NCBI GenBank assembly: GCA_910587505.1
Contig: CAJULD010000014.1
Location: forward strand, 3,042 to 67,041
DNA length: 64,000 bases
Origin: an uncultured Oscillospiraceae bacterium
GTDB lineage: Bacteria; Bacillota; Clostridia; Oscillospirales; Oscillospiraceae
Direction of reading: 5' to 3'
The notes under the pieces were generated by a model. It made no database searches. It was given only the letters and a program-made list of their open reading frames with translations, and was not told where the DNA came from. Below, piece after piece: positions 22,808-31,557 of this stretch (its first letter is position 1; every line of letters begins with the position of its first letter). The translations under genes were made by a program, and so were the position numbers.

Positions 22808-24184
22808 ATGGAAAAAAAGGTCCCCCGCGTCCTGCTGGCGGGAACTGGCAGCGGGTGCGGGAAAACCACCGCCGCCTGCGCGGTTTTACAGGCGCTGGCA
22901 GACCGGGGGAAACGGCTGGGCGCCTTCAAAAGCGGTCCGGATTACATCGACCCCATGTTCCACAGCCGGATCATCGGAGCGAAAAGCGCCAATCTGGACC
23001 CGTTCTTCTTTGACCGGAACACCATGCGGTATCTGCTGGCAAAAAACAGCGGAGAAGTGTCCGTTATCGAGGGGGCCATGGGCTTTTATGACGGCGCGGG
23101 GCTGGCCACGGCACAGGCCAGCAGCTGGGAGACGGCCTGCATGACCGATACGCCGGTGGTGCTGGTGGTTCCGGCCAGAGGGGCGGCGCTGTCGGTGCTG
23201 GCGGTCATTGCCGGATTTCTCGAATTCCAGCCGGACAGCCATATCCGGGGCGTGATCCTCAACCGCTGTACGGCCATGGCTTACCCGGCCCTGGCCGGGG
23301 AGATCCGCCGGCGGTTTGCCGGCAGAGTGGAGCCGCTGGGCTTTTTGCCGGAGCTGCCGGCGTGTACGCTGGAGAGCCGGCATCTGGGACTGGTCACCGC
23401 CGGAGAAGTAGAGAACCTGCGGGAGAAAACCGGGATTCTGGCCCGGCAGGCGGAGGAGACCGTGGATCTGGGCGGCCTGCTGGCGCTGGCGGAGAACGCG
23501 CCGCCGCTGTCGTACGAGCCGGTGACGCTGCCGGAAAGGGAGCCGGTGCGGATCGCGGTGGCGCGGGACCGGGCCTTCTGCTTTTATTATGAGGACAGTC
23601 TGGACGCGCTCAGGGAGATGGGCGGGGAGATGGTGGATTTCAGTCCCATAGACGGGGAGGGCCTGCCGGAGAACGTGCAGGGGCTGTACCTGGGCGGGGG
23701 CTATCCGGAGCTCTGGGCAAAACAGCTTTCCGGCAACGGGAAAATGCGCCGTTCCATCCGGGAGGCGCTGGAGAGCGGTCTGCCCTGCATCGCGGAGTGC
23801 GGGGGCTTTATGTACCTGACGGAGCAGATCGGAGCCTGGCCCATGGTGGGCTTCCTGCCGGGAAAATGCCGGGACAACGGAAAACTGACCCGGTTCGGAT
23901 ATGTTACCCTCCAGGCGAAGAAGGACAACCTCCTCTGCCGGGCGGGGGAGGAGATCCGGGGCCACGAATTCCACCACTGGGATACGGAGCATCCCGGCGG
24001 GGACTATACCGCCAGGAAGCCAAACGGCAGGGCGTGGGAATGCGTCGTGGCTGCGGAGAGGCTGTATGCGGGATATCCCCATTTCCATTTTTATGCCAAC
24101 CTCCGCTTTGCGGAGCGTTTTTATGAAGCCTGTGTAAAGGAGAAGAAGCGTCATGCCGGAAATTGTGAAGCCAATGGACATTGA
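22808..24184 (+). CDS. cbiA: Cobyrinate a,c-diamide synthase
   Basis: Amidates the a and c side chains of (cobalt-)cobyrinic acid with glutamine and ATP. 458 residues. P-loop AGTGSGCGKTT at residues 11-21 and the N-terminal dethiobiotin-synthetase-like domain (FKSGPDYIDPMFH). The C-terminal glutamine amidotransferase has its nucleophilic Cys in CIAECGGFMYL. It heads the cluster and overlaps cbiC by 32 bases. Cytoplasmic. Confidence 0.95.
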   Translation: MEKKVPRVLLAGTGSGCGKTTAACAVLQALADRGKRLGAFKSGPDYIDPMFHSRIIGAKSANLDPFFFDRNTMRYLLAKNSGEVSVIEGAMGFYDGAGLATAQASSWETACMTDTPVVLVVPARGAALSVLAVIAGFLEFQPDSHIRGVILNRCTAMAYPALAGEIRRRFAGRVEPLGFLPELPACTLESRHLGLVTAGEVENLREKTGILARQAEETVDLGGLLALAENAPPLSYEPVTLPEREPVRIAVARDRAFCFYYEDSLDALREMGGEMVDFSPIDGEGLPENVQGLYLGGGYPELWAKQLSGNGKMRRSIREALESGLPCIAECGGFMYLTEQIGAWPMVGFLPGKCRDNGKLTRFGYVTLQAKKDNLLCRAGEEIRGHEFHHWDTEHPGGDYTARKPNGRAWECVVAAERLYAGYPHFHFYANLRFAERFYEACVKEKKRHAGNCEANGH

Positions 24185-24776
24185 GAGGCGCAGCTTTGAG
24201 ATCATCACGGAGTTGCTGGGGGACCGGACGCTGGAGCCGGAGAACGAGCTGGTCGTCAAGCGGGTAATCCACACCACCGCCGATTTTGACTATGTGGAGA
24301 ACCTGTGCTTTTCCGACCACGCAGTGCAAAAGGGGATTGAGGCGCTGCGGAGCGGCTGCGACATCGTCACCGACACCCGGATGGCCCGGTCCGGGATCAA
24401 TAAATCCATATTGGGACAGCTGGGCGGCGAAGTGCGGTGCTTTATGTCCGATCCGGACGTGGCGGAGGAGGCCAAAAGCCGGGGGGTGACCCGGGCCATG
24501 GTGTCCATGGAGCGGGCCTCGGCGCTGGAGAAGCCATGCATCTTCGCCATCGGCAACGCGCCCACGGCTCTGTTCTCCCTGCTGGAGCTGATCAAGGACG
24601 GACGGGTTGCGCCTGCGCTGGTGATCGGCGTGCCGGTGGGGTTTGTCAACGTGGTGGAGAGCAAGGAGCAGATCATGACGGCAGGGGTCCCCTATATCGT
24701 GGCCAGAGGCCGGAAGGGCGGCAGCAATGTGGCCGCCGCCGTTTGTAATGCGCTCTTATACCAGATTATCAGGTAG
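24153..24776 (+). CDS. cbiC: Cobalt-precorrin-8 methylmutase
   Basis: Moves the C11 methyl to C12 to give cobyrinic acid. 207 residues. Family features: RRSFEIITELL, RVIHTTADFDYVENL (with the catalytic His), the segment DIVTDTRMARSGINK, and VPVGFVNVVESKEQI. Strong GGAGAAG start signal inside the end of cbiA. Followed by a hairpin-containing gap before cbiD. Confidence 0.95.
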   Translation: MPEIVKPMDIERRSFEIITELLGDRTLEPENELVVKRVIHTTADFDYVENLCFSDHAVQKGIEALRSGCDIVTDTRMARSGINKSILGQLGGEVRCFMSDPDVAEEAKSRGVTRAMVSMERASALEKPCIFAIGNAPTALFSLLELIKDGRVAPALVIGVPVGFVNVVESKEQIMTAGVPYIVARGRKGGSNVAAAVCNALLYQIIR

Positions 24777-24779
24777 ACA

Positions 24780-24838
24780 TACTTTTCTTTGAAAAGAAAA
24801 GTATCAAAAGAAACTTTTGACGCAAAGCTGCGCTTTGC
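24780..24838. repeat. A/T hairpin family member with second hairpin
   Basis: TACTTTTCTTT (24780-24790) and AAAGAAAAGTA (24793-24803) are an 11-bp perfect stem; GCAAAGC (24822-24828) and GCTTTGC (24832-24838) form another. It lies in the 112-base gap between cbiC and cbiD. Confidence 0.65.
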
Positions 24839-24888
24839 TCAGGGAAGTTGCTGATGGAGTGGCCCGGTAGAGATGGGAGAGGGCGTTT

Positions 24889-26022
24889 ATGGAAGAATAC
24901 ATCGTCAAAGGCGGGAAAAAGCTTCGGCTGGGCTACACTACCGGGTCCTGCGCGGCAGCGGCGGCCAGGGCGGCGGCATATATGCTGCTGACCGGACGGC
25001 GGCTGGAACAGGTGGAGCTGACCACGCCCAAGGGAATCCGGCTGGCCCTGCCGGTGCTGGATATCCGGATGGGGGAGGAGGCTGTCTCCTGCGCCATTGA
25101 GAAGGACGGAGGCGACGACCCCGATGTGACTACAGGGACGCGGATCTATGCCGCGGTGTCCCGGGCGGCGCAGCCGGGGATTACCATCGACGGAGGCCCC
25201 GGCGTGGGCCGGGTGACGAAGCCGGGACTGGACCAGCCGGTGGGCGCGTCAGCCATCAACAGCGTGCCCCGGCGGATGATCCGGGAGGGCGTGGAGGAAA
25301 TCCGGCGTCTGACGGGGGAGGCGGACGGCCTGTCCGTGGTGATCTCTGTACCAGGCGGGGAAGCGCTGGCAAAAAAAACCTTCAACCCGCGCCTTGGCAT
25401 TGTGGGCGGCATTTCCATTATCGGTACCACCGGCATCGTGGAGCCCATGAGCGAGCGGGCTCTGATCGAAACCATCCGCGTGGAGCTGCGGCAGCGGCGG
25501 GAGAGCGGAGCGGAATACGTCCTGCTGACGCCGGGCAACTACGGGTCCGACTTCATCCGGGACGGGCTGAGGCTGGACCCGGCGGCGGCGGTGCAGACCT
25601 CCAACTTTATTGGGGACACGCTGGACATTTGCCGGGAGCTGGGCTTCCGGGGGGCGCTGCTGGCAGGGCATGTGGGCAAGCTGGTAAAAGTCGCCGGCGG
25701 GATGCTGAACACCCACTCGCGGTACGGCGACTGCCGGATGGAGATTCTGGCGGCCCACGCCGCCGCTGCGGGACTGCGGCCGGAGCGGGTAGAGGAACTT
25801 TTGCAGTGTGCAGCCTGTGACGGAGCGCTACGGATATTGAAGGAAGAGACGCGATACGAGGCGACGCTGGCAAGGCTGACAGAACGGGTGGGGTTCCATC
25901 TGAAAGCCAGGGCGGGCGGCGATATGGAAATCGAGGCCATCATGTTCTCCAGGGTCTATGGCGAGCTGGGCCGGACGGTGGGGGCAGGGGATTTACTCCG
26001 GAAGACTGTTCTTTCATGGTAA
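24889..26022 (+). CDS. cbiD: Cobalt-precorrin-5B C1-methyltransferase
   Basis: SAM-dependent methylation at C1 of the corrin ring in the anaerobic route. 377 residues. Clear family start KLRLGYTTGSCAAAAARAA, GGPGVGRVTKPGLDQPVG, NPRLGIVGGISIIGTTGIVE and LAGHVGKLVKVAGG. GAGAGGGC lies before the ATG. It marks the pathway as anaerobic. Confidence 0.96.
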   Translation: MEEYIVKGGKKLRLGYTTGSCAAAAARAAAYMLLTGRRLEQVELTTPKGIRLALPVLDIRMGEEAVSCAIEKDGGDDPDVTTGTRIYAAVSRAAQPGITIDGGPGVGRVTKPGLDQPVGASAINSVPRRMIREGVEEIRRLTGEADGLSVVISVPGGEALAKKTFNPRLGIVGGISIIGTTGIVEPMSERALIETIRVELRQRRESGAEYVLLTPGNYGSDFIRDGLRLDPAAAVQTSNFIGDTLDICRELGFRGALLAGHVGKLVKVAGGMLNTHSRYGDCRMEILAAHAAAAGLRPERVEELLQCAACDGALRILKEETRYEATLARLTERVGFHLKARAGGDMEIEAIMFSRVYGELGRTVGAGDLLRKTVLSW

Positions 26023-26039
26023 TAGGGAGGTATAATTGA

Positions 26040-26639
26040 ATGAATGACCGTATCATCGCCGATATAGCAAGCTTTATATTTGTATCAGACGGGCCCCAAA
26101 AGGCTGACGCTGTTTTTCTGCCCGGAGGTTCCCATCCGGCGCAGCCCGAATATGCTTCCGAGCTGTACCGGCAGGGCTATGCAAAGTGGCTGGTTCCTTC
26201 GGGCGGGATCAGCGTAAAACGCGACAAATGGCCGGGAGTTCGTTCAAAAGCAGACAGATACAACGGCGATTATCGATCCGACTGTGAATTTTTTACGGAT
26301 GTGCTCCTGAAAAACGGCGTACCGGCCTCGGCCATTATTGGGGAAAATCAGTCCGGACACACCCGTGACAACGCCTTCCTTTCACGAAAAGCTGTTGATG
26401 AGAGCGGCGTTGAGATCAAAACAGCGCTGATCGTCTGCAAGGCGTTTCACGCCCGGCGGTGTCTGATGCTGTACCAGATGGCTTTCCCGGACGTGGACAT
26501 AAAGGTGTGCCCTGTGCATTGCTATAACATCACCAGGGATAACTGGTATAAAAGTGAAACAGGAATCGACCGCGTTCTGGGCGAATTAGCTCGATGCGGG
26601 AATCAATTTGTGGGGGATATTAAGAGTTTTGTCCGTTAG
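26040..26639 (+). CDS. YdcF/SanA-like DUF218 protein
   Basis: A 199-residue DUF218 family protein of unclear biochemical role; relatives have been linked to envelope biogenesis. Visible features: ADAVFLPGGSHPAQPEYASE near the N-terminus, a glycine-rich strand turn WLVPSGGISV, GENQSGHTRDNAFLSRKAVD, and ALIVCKAFHARRCLMLYQM. No signal peptide. It sits in the cobalamin run 17 bases after cbiD with GGGAGG at 26025-26030, has lower G+C than its neighbours, and is followed by a composite repeat. It may be an insertion rather than a pathway member. Confidence 0.8.
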   Translation: MNDRIIADIASFIFVSDGPQKADAVFLPGGSHPAQPEYASELYRQGYAKWLVPSGGISVKRDKWPGVRSKADRYNGDYRSDCEFFTDVLLKNGVPASAIIGENQSGHTRDNAFLSRKAVDESGVEIKTALIVCKAFHARRCLMLYQMAFPDVDIKVCPVHCYNITRDNWYKSETGIDRVLGELARCGNQFVGDIKSFVR

Positions 26640-26694
26640 ACGGGCCCCCGGCGGTGCGGGTGCGCCGCGGCCGAATTTAGACCGCTATTGACCG

Positions 26695-26830
26695 CGCGAA
26701 GCGAATGCTTCGCGTAAGGGCACTATAGAATAGCGGAAGGGCGGCAACAGGACCACCCTTCAGGCGAAACGAAGTTTCGCCGCAGGAAGTTTTTCTTTTT
26801 GATTCTTTTTCTTTGTTCACAAAGAAAAAG
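26695..26830. repeat. Composite three-hairpin repeat (copy 1)
   Basis: In order: CGCGAAGC/GCTTCGCG (26695-26714, GAAT loop); GGCGAAAC/GTTTCGCC (26763-26781, GAA loop); CTTTTTCTTTGT/ACAAAGAAAAAG (26805-26830). The same three in the same order occur at 32701-32818. It lies between the ydcF-like gene and cbiF. Confidence 0.75.
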
Positions 26831-26859
26831 ACTGACTGCCGAAAGGAGGCACTGAATTT

Positions 26860-27618
26860 ATGGTACATTTTGTAGGCGCGGGCAGCGGGGCGGCGGACCT
26901 GATTACGGTCCGTGGGGCGCGGCTGCTGGAGGAGGCCGACGTGGTGATCTACGCCGGGAGCCTGGTAAACCCGGCGCTGCTTCAGTACACGAAAGCGGGC
27001 TGCGAGATACATAACAGCGCGGAAATGACGCTGGAACAGGTTCTCGACGTGGTAAAAAGGGCGGAAGCGGCGGGGAAAACCACCGTGCGGCTGCACACCG
27101 GGGATTCCAGCATTTACGGCGCGGTGCGGGAGCAGTTTGACCAGCTGGAGGCGCTGGGCATCGCCTACGACGTATGTCCGGGGGTCAGCTCCTTTTGCGG
27201 GGCCGCCGCCGCGCTGCGGGCGGAGTACACCCTTCCGGACGTGAGTCAGACGGTCATCATCACCCGCGCCGCAGGCCGGACGCCGGTGCCGGAGCGAGAA
27301 TCCATCCGCTCCCTTGCCGCCCATCAGGCCACCATGGTCCTGTTTCTGAGCACCTCGCTGGCGGAAAAGCTTCAGGAGGATCTACTCTCCGGCGGTTATG
27401 CGCCGGACACGCCGGCGGCGGTGGTCTACAGAGCCACCTGGCCGGAGGAAAAGGTATTCCGCTGCACAGTGGAAACTCTGGCGAAAACGGTAGCGGAGAA
27501 CGGTCTGACCAAAACGTCTCTGCTGATTGTGGGCGGGTGCCTGGGGGACCAGTATGAGCGATCCAGGCTCTACGACCCGAGCTTCACCACCGAATTCCGG
27601 AAGGGGAGCAGGACGTGA
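26860..27618 (+). CDS. cbiF: Cobalt-precorrin-4 C11-methyltransferase
   Basis: SAM-dependent methyltransferase acting at C11. 252 residues of the tetrapyrrole-methylase fold: the opening MVHFVGAGSGAADLITVRG, YAGSLVNPALL, the LHTGDSSIYGA loop (SAM-contact) and VCPGVSSFCGAAAAL. AAAGGAGG before the ATG. It overlaps cbiG by four bases. Confidence 0.95.
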   Translation: MVHFVGAGSGAADLITVRGARLLEEADVVIYAGSLVNPALLQYTKAGCEIHNSAEMTLEQVLDVVKRAEAAGKTTVRLHTGDSSIYGAVREQFDQLEALGIAYDVCPGVSSFCGAAAALRAEYTLPDVSQTVIITRAAGRTPVPERESIRSLAAHQATMVLFLSTSLAEKLQEDLLSGGYAPDTPAAVVYRATWPEEKVFRCTVETLAKTVAENGLTKTSLLIVGGCLGDQYERSRLYDPSFTTEFRKGSRT

Positions 27619-28640
27619 AGCTGGCGGTGTTCGCGTTCAGCCTGAAGGGACTGCAAACGGCGGAGCGGGTCTGCCTGGCACTGAGCGGCGCGGGGAATGA
27701 TTTCTGCGTCTACGCGCCAGAGCGTCTGGCGGGGGGCAGGATTACAGCCATCACGCCACCACTGGCGGACTTTGCAGGGCCTCTGTTCCGGGAGATGGAC
27801 GCGCTGATCTTTGTCAGCTCCTGCGGCATCGCCGTCCGGGCTGTCGCGCCCCACGTCCGGGACAAGACCACAGACCCGGCGGTGCTTGCGGTGGACGAGA
27901 CGGCCCGGTTCGTGGTACCGCTGCTGTCGGGACATATCGGCGGGGCCAACGCGCTGGCGGTGCGTCTGGCCGGCGAGCTGAACGCCACGGGCGTGGTCAC
28001 CACAGCCACGGACGCCAACGGGAAATTCTCCGTGGATGCCTGGGCGGTGGAGCAGGGGCTGCATATTGACAGCTTACCGGCGGCAAAGGCCGTGTCCGCC
28101 GCTATTCTGGAGGGGCCAGTGCCGCTGAAAAGCGATTTCCCCATTGCCGGGGCGCTGCCCCCTGGCGTAATTCCGGGGGAGACGGGGCCGGTGGGCATCT
28201 GCATTTCCTGGCGCAAACAGGAACCCTTCGCTCAGACCCTGCTGCTGGTCCCCAGGGTGGTCCGGCTGGGGATCGGCTGCCGGAGGGGAACGGCGCGAGA
28301 GGCCATCGCCGGGGCGGTCCGGGCAGTGCTGGAAGAATGCGGCGTCCATCCATGGGCCGTGAAGGCCGCGGCATCCATCGATCTGAAGCGGGACGAGCCG
28401 GGACTGCTGGCTTACGCACGGGAGGCGGGGGTACCACTGGAGTTTTACACGGCGGAGGAGATGCAACAGGTCGAGGGGACCTTTACCCCGTCGGCGTTTG
28501 TAAAAAGCGTCACCGGCGTGGACAACGTCTGCGAGCGGGCAGCGCTGGCCGGCGGAGGCCAGCTGATTATCGGGAAGACCGTCCAGTCCGGCGTGACCGT
28601 GGCCGCTGCCGCGGAGTGCTGTACGATTACTTTTTCCTGA
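27615..28640 (+). CDS. cbiG: Cobalt-precorrin-5A hydrolase
   Basis: Opens the lactone of cobalt-precorrin-5A and releases the C2 unit as acetaldehyde. 341 residues. Three parts are seen: an N-terminal region with LIFVSSCGIAVRAVAPHVRD, a linker, and the C-terminal CbiG domain with RLGIGCRRGTAREAI and VTGVDNVCERAA. It overlaps cbiF by four bases and its stop codon lies inside a hairpin of the repeat family (28628-28651). Confidence 0.94.
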   Translation: MKLAVFAFSLKGLQTAERVCLALSGAGNDFCVYAPERLAGGRITAITPPLADFAGPLFREMDALIFVSSCGIAVRAVAPHVRDKTTDPAVLAVDETARFVVPLLSGHIGGANALAVRLAGELNATGVVTTATDANGKFSVDAWAVEQGLHIDSLPAAKAVSAAILEGPVPLKSDFPIAGALPPGVIPGETGPVGICISWRKQEPFAQTLLLVPRVVRLGIGCRRGTAREAIAGAVRAVLEECGVHPWAVKAAASIDLKRDEPGLLAYAREAGVPLEFYTAEEMQQVEGTFTPSAFVKSVTGVDNVCERAALAGGGQLIIGKTVQSGVTVAAAAECCTITFS

Positions 28641-28798
28641 AAGAAAAAGTAACAGAAAGGATGTATCTGCTCTTTCATATTTAAAAAGCAGATAAAAGAA
28701 TTTCAGAAAGGGGTATGTATCGCCTGGCAGGAAAATTTCCTGAAGGTTTTCTTCCGCCTTGTTTAAAAGGGGACGGGTCCAGGGCAAAGCCCCGGCGG
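28628..28798. repeat. Intergenic repeat, long form (copy 2)
   Basis: Starts with TACTTTTTC/GAAAAAGTA (28628-28636 and 28643-28651). Further words line up with the stretch at 11467-11610: an AAAAGAA/TTTCAGAAA block, the identical CAGGAAAATTTCC at 28728-28740, a TTTAAAAG block, and GGCAAAGC at 28783. It fills the roughly 200-base gap between cbiG and cbiH; no gene is seen. Confidence 0.6.
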
Positions 28799-28842
28799 AT
28801 TCTACGGAAACAGAACAAATACTTCATCATGGGGAGAACGGT

Positions 28843-29574
28843 ATGGGTAAACTGACGGTAGTGGGCATTGGCCCTGGGGATTATGACAATATGACGGTCC
28901 GGGCGGACCGGGCTTTGCGGGAGTGTCAGGTGATCGTGGGCTATCACGTCTACGTGGACCTGGTGCGGAAGCGGTATCCGGACAGGGAATTCCTTACCAC
29001 GCCCATGACCAGGGAGGCGGACCGGTGCCGTATGGCGCTGGAGGAGGCGGATAAGGGCAAGGATGTGGTTATGGTTTGCTCCGGCGACAGCGGGATCTAC
29101 GGCATGGCGGGGTTGGTCTATCAACTGCGGGGAGAGAGGGAGGAGCCGGAGATATCCGTTATCCCTGGCCTCACCGCCGCGTGTAGCGGCGCGGCGCTGC
29201 TGGGCGCGCCCCTGACCCATGACTTTGCCGTGGTCAGCCTCAGCGACCGGCTGACAAGCTGGGAAAAGATTGAGAAGCGGCTGACCGCCGCCGCGGAGGC
29301 GGACCTGAGCATCGTGCTCTACAATCCCGCCAGCCGGGGCCGTCCGGACTATCTGCAGCGGGCCTGTGACATCCTTCTCAGAACGCTTCCGCCGGACCGC
29401 CCCTGCGGCGTGGCCCGGAGCATCGGACGGGAGGGGGAGGGCCGGGTGATTCTGCCCCTTGAGCGGCTGCGGGACTTTGAGGCGGACATGTTCTGCACCG
29501 TCTTCATCGGCAACGGCCAGACCGAAGTGATCGGGGACCGCCTAGTCACGCCCAGAGGGTATCGGGATGTATAG
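28843..29574 (+). CDS. cbiH: Cobalt-precorrin-3 C17-methyltransferase
   Basis: Ring-contracting methyltransferase at C17. I use ATG 28843 (GGGGAGAA upstream), giving 243 residues; a longer frame begins in repeat DNA. Family features: KLTVVGIGPGDYDNMTVRA, VVMVCSGDSGIYGMAGLV, VIPGLTAACSGAALLGAPL and LYNPASRGRPDYL. It overlaps the next gene by eight bases. Confidence 0.94.
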   Translation: MGKLTVVGIGPGDYDNMTVRADRALRECQVIVGYHVYVDLVRKRYPDREFLTTPMTREADRCRMALEEADKGKDVVMVCSGDSGIYGMAGLVYQLRGEREEPEISVIPGLTAACSGAALLGAPLTHDFAVVSLSDRLTSWEKIEKRLTAAAEADLSIVLYNPASRGRPDYLQRACDILLRTLPPDRPCGVARSIGREGEGRVILPLERLRDFEADMFCTVFIGNGQTEVIGDRLVTPRGYRDV

Positions 29575-31546
29575 GCTGTGTGTGTTCGCCGGGACCACCG
29601 AGGGCCGGGCACTGGTGGAGCTGCTGGCCGGCCAGCCGGTGGAGGTGGTTGCCTGCGTGGCCACGGAATACGGCGAGGCCCTGCTGGAGGAGAGGGAAGG
29701 GCTCTCCGTCTGCGCCGGGAGGCTGACGGAGGAGGAAATGGAGGCGATGTTCCGCCGGGAGCGCTTTGACCTGACGGTAGACGCCACCCATCCCTACGCC
29801 GCGGAGGTGACGGAAAACATCGCCCAGGCCTGCGAAAGGACGGGAACGGCATATCTGCGGCTGCTGCGCAGGTCTGATGAAGCGCCGGAGGACGCCGTGC
29901 GGGTACCGGACATTGGGGCCGCGGTGGACTTTCTGACCGGAACGGAGGGGAATGTCCTGCTGACTACGGGCAGCAAGGAATTGATGAAATATGCGCCTCT
30001 GCCGGACTTCGCAATGCGGGTCTACGCACGGGTGCTGCCCATGGAGGCGTCGCTGGGAGCCTGCCGGGAGGCAGGGCTGGCCCCGGATCATATTATTGCC
30101 ATGCAGGGTCCCTTTTCCCGGGAAATGAATATCGCCATGCTGCGGGCGGTGAATGCAAAATATCTGGTGACCAAGGATACCGGACAAGCGGGGGGATTTG
30201 CCAAAAAGGCCGCAGCGGCGCGGGAGGCGGGCGCAGTACTGGTCATCGTGGGCCGTCCGGCGCAGCGGGAAGGACTGCATTTCGCCGATGCCGTAGAGCG
30301 GATTTTCAGCAGCTTCGGCCTGCGGTCCCGGCCCAGCGTAGCGCTGGTGGGGACTGGCCCCGGAAATCCGGGGGGAATGACTGTCGCCGTGCGGCGAACC
30401 ATCCGGGAAGCAGACTGCATCATTGGAGCCAGGCGGATGCTGGAGGCCGGTTTTTCAGACCAGCGGCAGGTCCGGTGCGAGGCGGTCGCTCCTCATGATG
30501 TTATTCAGTGCATCCGGGAGAGACGGGACTGCCGACGGTTTGCGGTGCTGCTGTCCGGGGATACGGGATTCTTCAGCGGGGCAAAGCGCCTGCTGCCCCT
30601 GCTGGAGGGCTGCGATGTGGAGGTCCTGCCGGGGCTGAGCTCCCTTCAGGTACTGTGCGCGCGACTGGGAACATCCTATGAAGACGTGGTTTCCGTCAGC
30701 CTCCACGGCAGGGAGGGGGATATTGTGCCGGACGTGATGCAGAACCGGCGGGTGTTCGTTCTGGTAGGCGGCGCGGACGGCATGGCGGCGCTGTGCCGCA
30801 CGCTGGCGGATGCCGGGTTGAAAGACGTCCGGGTCCATGTGGGTGAACGGCTGGGCTACCCGGAGGAACGCATTACGGAGGGGACCGCCGGCGAACTGTC
30901 CAGCCGGCGCTTTGATCCGCTCAGTGCGGCGCTGATCGAAAACAGCGCCGCCCGGCCCTTTACCCCCGGCCTGCCGGATAGATGCTTCCAGAGGAATCAG
31001 GGGCAGGAGGACGGCCGTCCGGTGCCCATGACCAAAAGCGAAGTGCGCGCCTGCGTCCTGTCAAAGCTGGCGCTGTTCCGGGATTCCGTCTGCTGGGATA
31101 TCGGGGCCGGGACCGGATCGGTGTCAATTGAGATAGCTTTACAGGCAAGAGAAGGGAAAGTGTTTGCCGTGGAGAAGCGGCGGGAGGCGCTGGAGCTTCT
31201 GAAGGATAACCGGCAGCGGTTCCATGTGTCCAATCTGGAGCTGGTGGAGGGGAGCGCGCCGGAGGCCTGCGAGAATCTGCCGCCTCCCACTCACGCGTTT
31301 CTGGGCGGCAGCTCGGGAAAGCTGCGGGAGATGGTGGCGCTTCTGCTGGAGAAGAATCCTCATGTACGCATTGTGGCGTCCGCCGTGACGCTGGAGTCCA
31401 TTGCGGAGCTGACGGAAATTGGAAAGGAATTTTGCTTTACAGAATTTGAATCCGTTTGCATTTCCGTAAACCGGGGCCGGACAGCTGGCGCATATCATCT
31501 GATGACGGCACAGAATCCGGTCTATCTGTTCACGTTTCAGCGATAG
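29567..31546 (+). CDS. cbiJET: Fused CbiJ-CbiE-CbiT protein
   Basis: A 659-residue three-enzyme fusion. Residues 1-250: precorrin-6A reductase (CbiJ/CobK; VFAGTTEGRALVELL, DATHPYAAEVTENI, VTKDTGQAGGF), which uses NAD(P)H. Residues 255-480: precorrin-7 C5-methyltransferase (CbiE; VALVGTGPGNPGGMTV, LSGDTGFFSGAKRL, LPGLSSLQVLCARLG). Residues 485-659: CbiT, C15-methyltransferase/decarboxylase (SAM motif DIGAGTGSVSIEIAL at 511-525). The linkers are short. CbiE-CbiT fusions (CobL) are common; the CbiJ end is less usual. It overlaps cbiH by eight bases. All active-site loops look complete. Confidence 0.92.
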   Translation: MYRLCVFAGTTEGRALVELLAGQPVEVVACVATEYGEALLEEREGLSVCAGRLTEEEMEAMFRRERFDLTVDATHPYAAEVTENIAQACERTGTAYLRLLRRSDEAPEDAVRVPDIGAAVDFLTGTEGNVLLTTGSKELMKYAPLPDFAMRVYARVLPMEASLGACREAGLAPDHIIAMQGPFSREMNIAMLRAVNAKYLVTKDTGQAGGFAKKAAAAREAGAVLVIVGRPAQREGLHFADAVERIFSSFGLRSRPSVALVGTGPGNPGGMTVAVRRTIREADCIIGARRMLEAGFSDQRQVRCEAVAPHDVIQCIRERRDCRRFAVLLSGDTGFFSGAKRLLPLLEGCDVEVLPGLSSLQVLCARLGTSYEDVVSVSLHGREGDIVPDVMQNRRVFVLVGGADGMAALCRTLADAGLKDVRVHVGERLGYPEERITEGTAGELSSRRFDPLSAALIENSAARPFTPGLPDRCFQRNQGQEDGRPVPMTKSEVRACVLSKLALFRDSVCWDIGAGTGSVSIEIALQAREGKVFAVEKRREALELLKDNRQRFHVSNLELVEGSAPEACENLPPPTHAFLGGSSGKLREMVALLLEKNPHVRIVASAVTLESIAELTEIGKEFCFTEFESVCISVNRGRTAGAYHLMTAQNPVYLFTFQR

Positions 31547-31557
31547 GGGGGAGAGCC

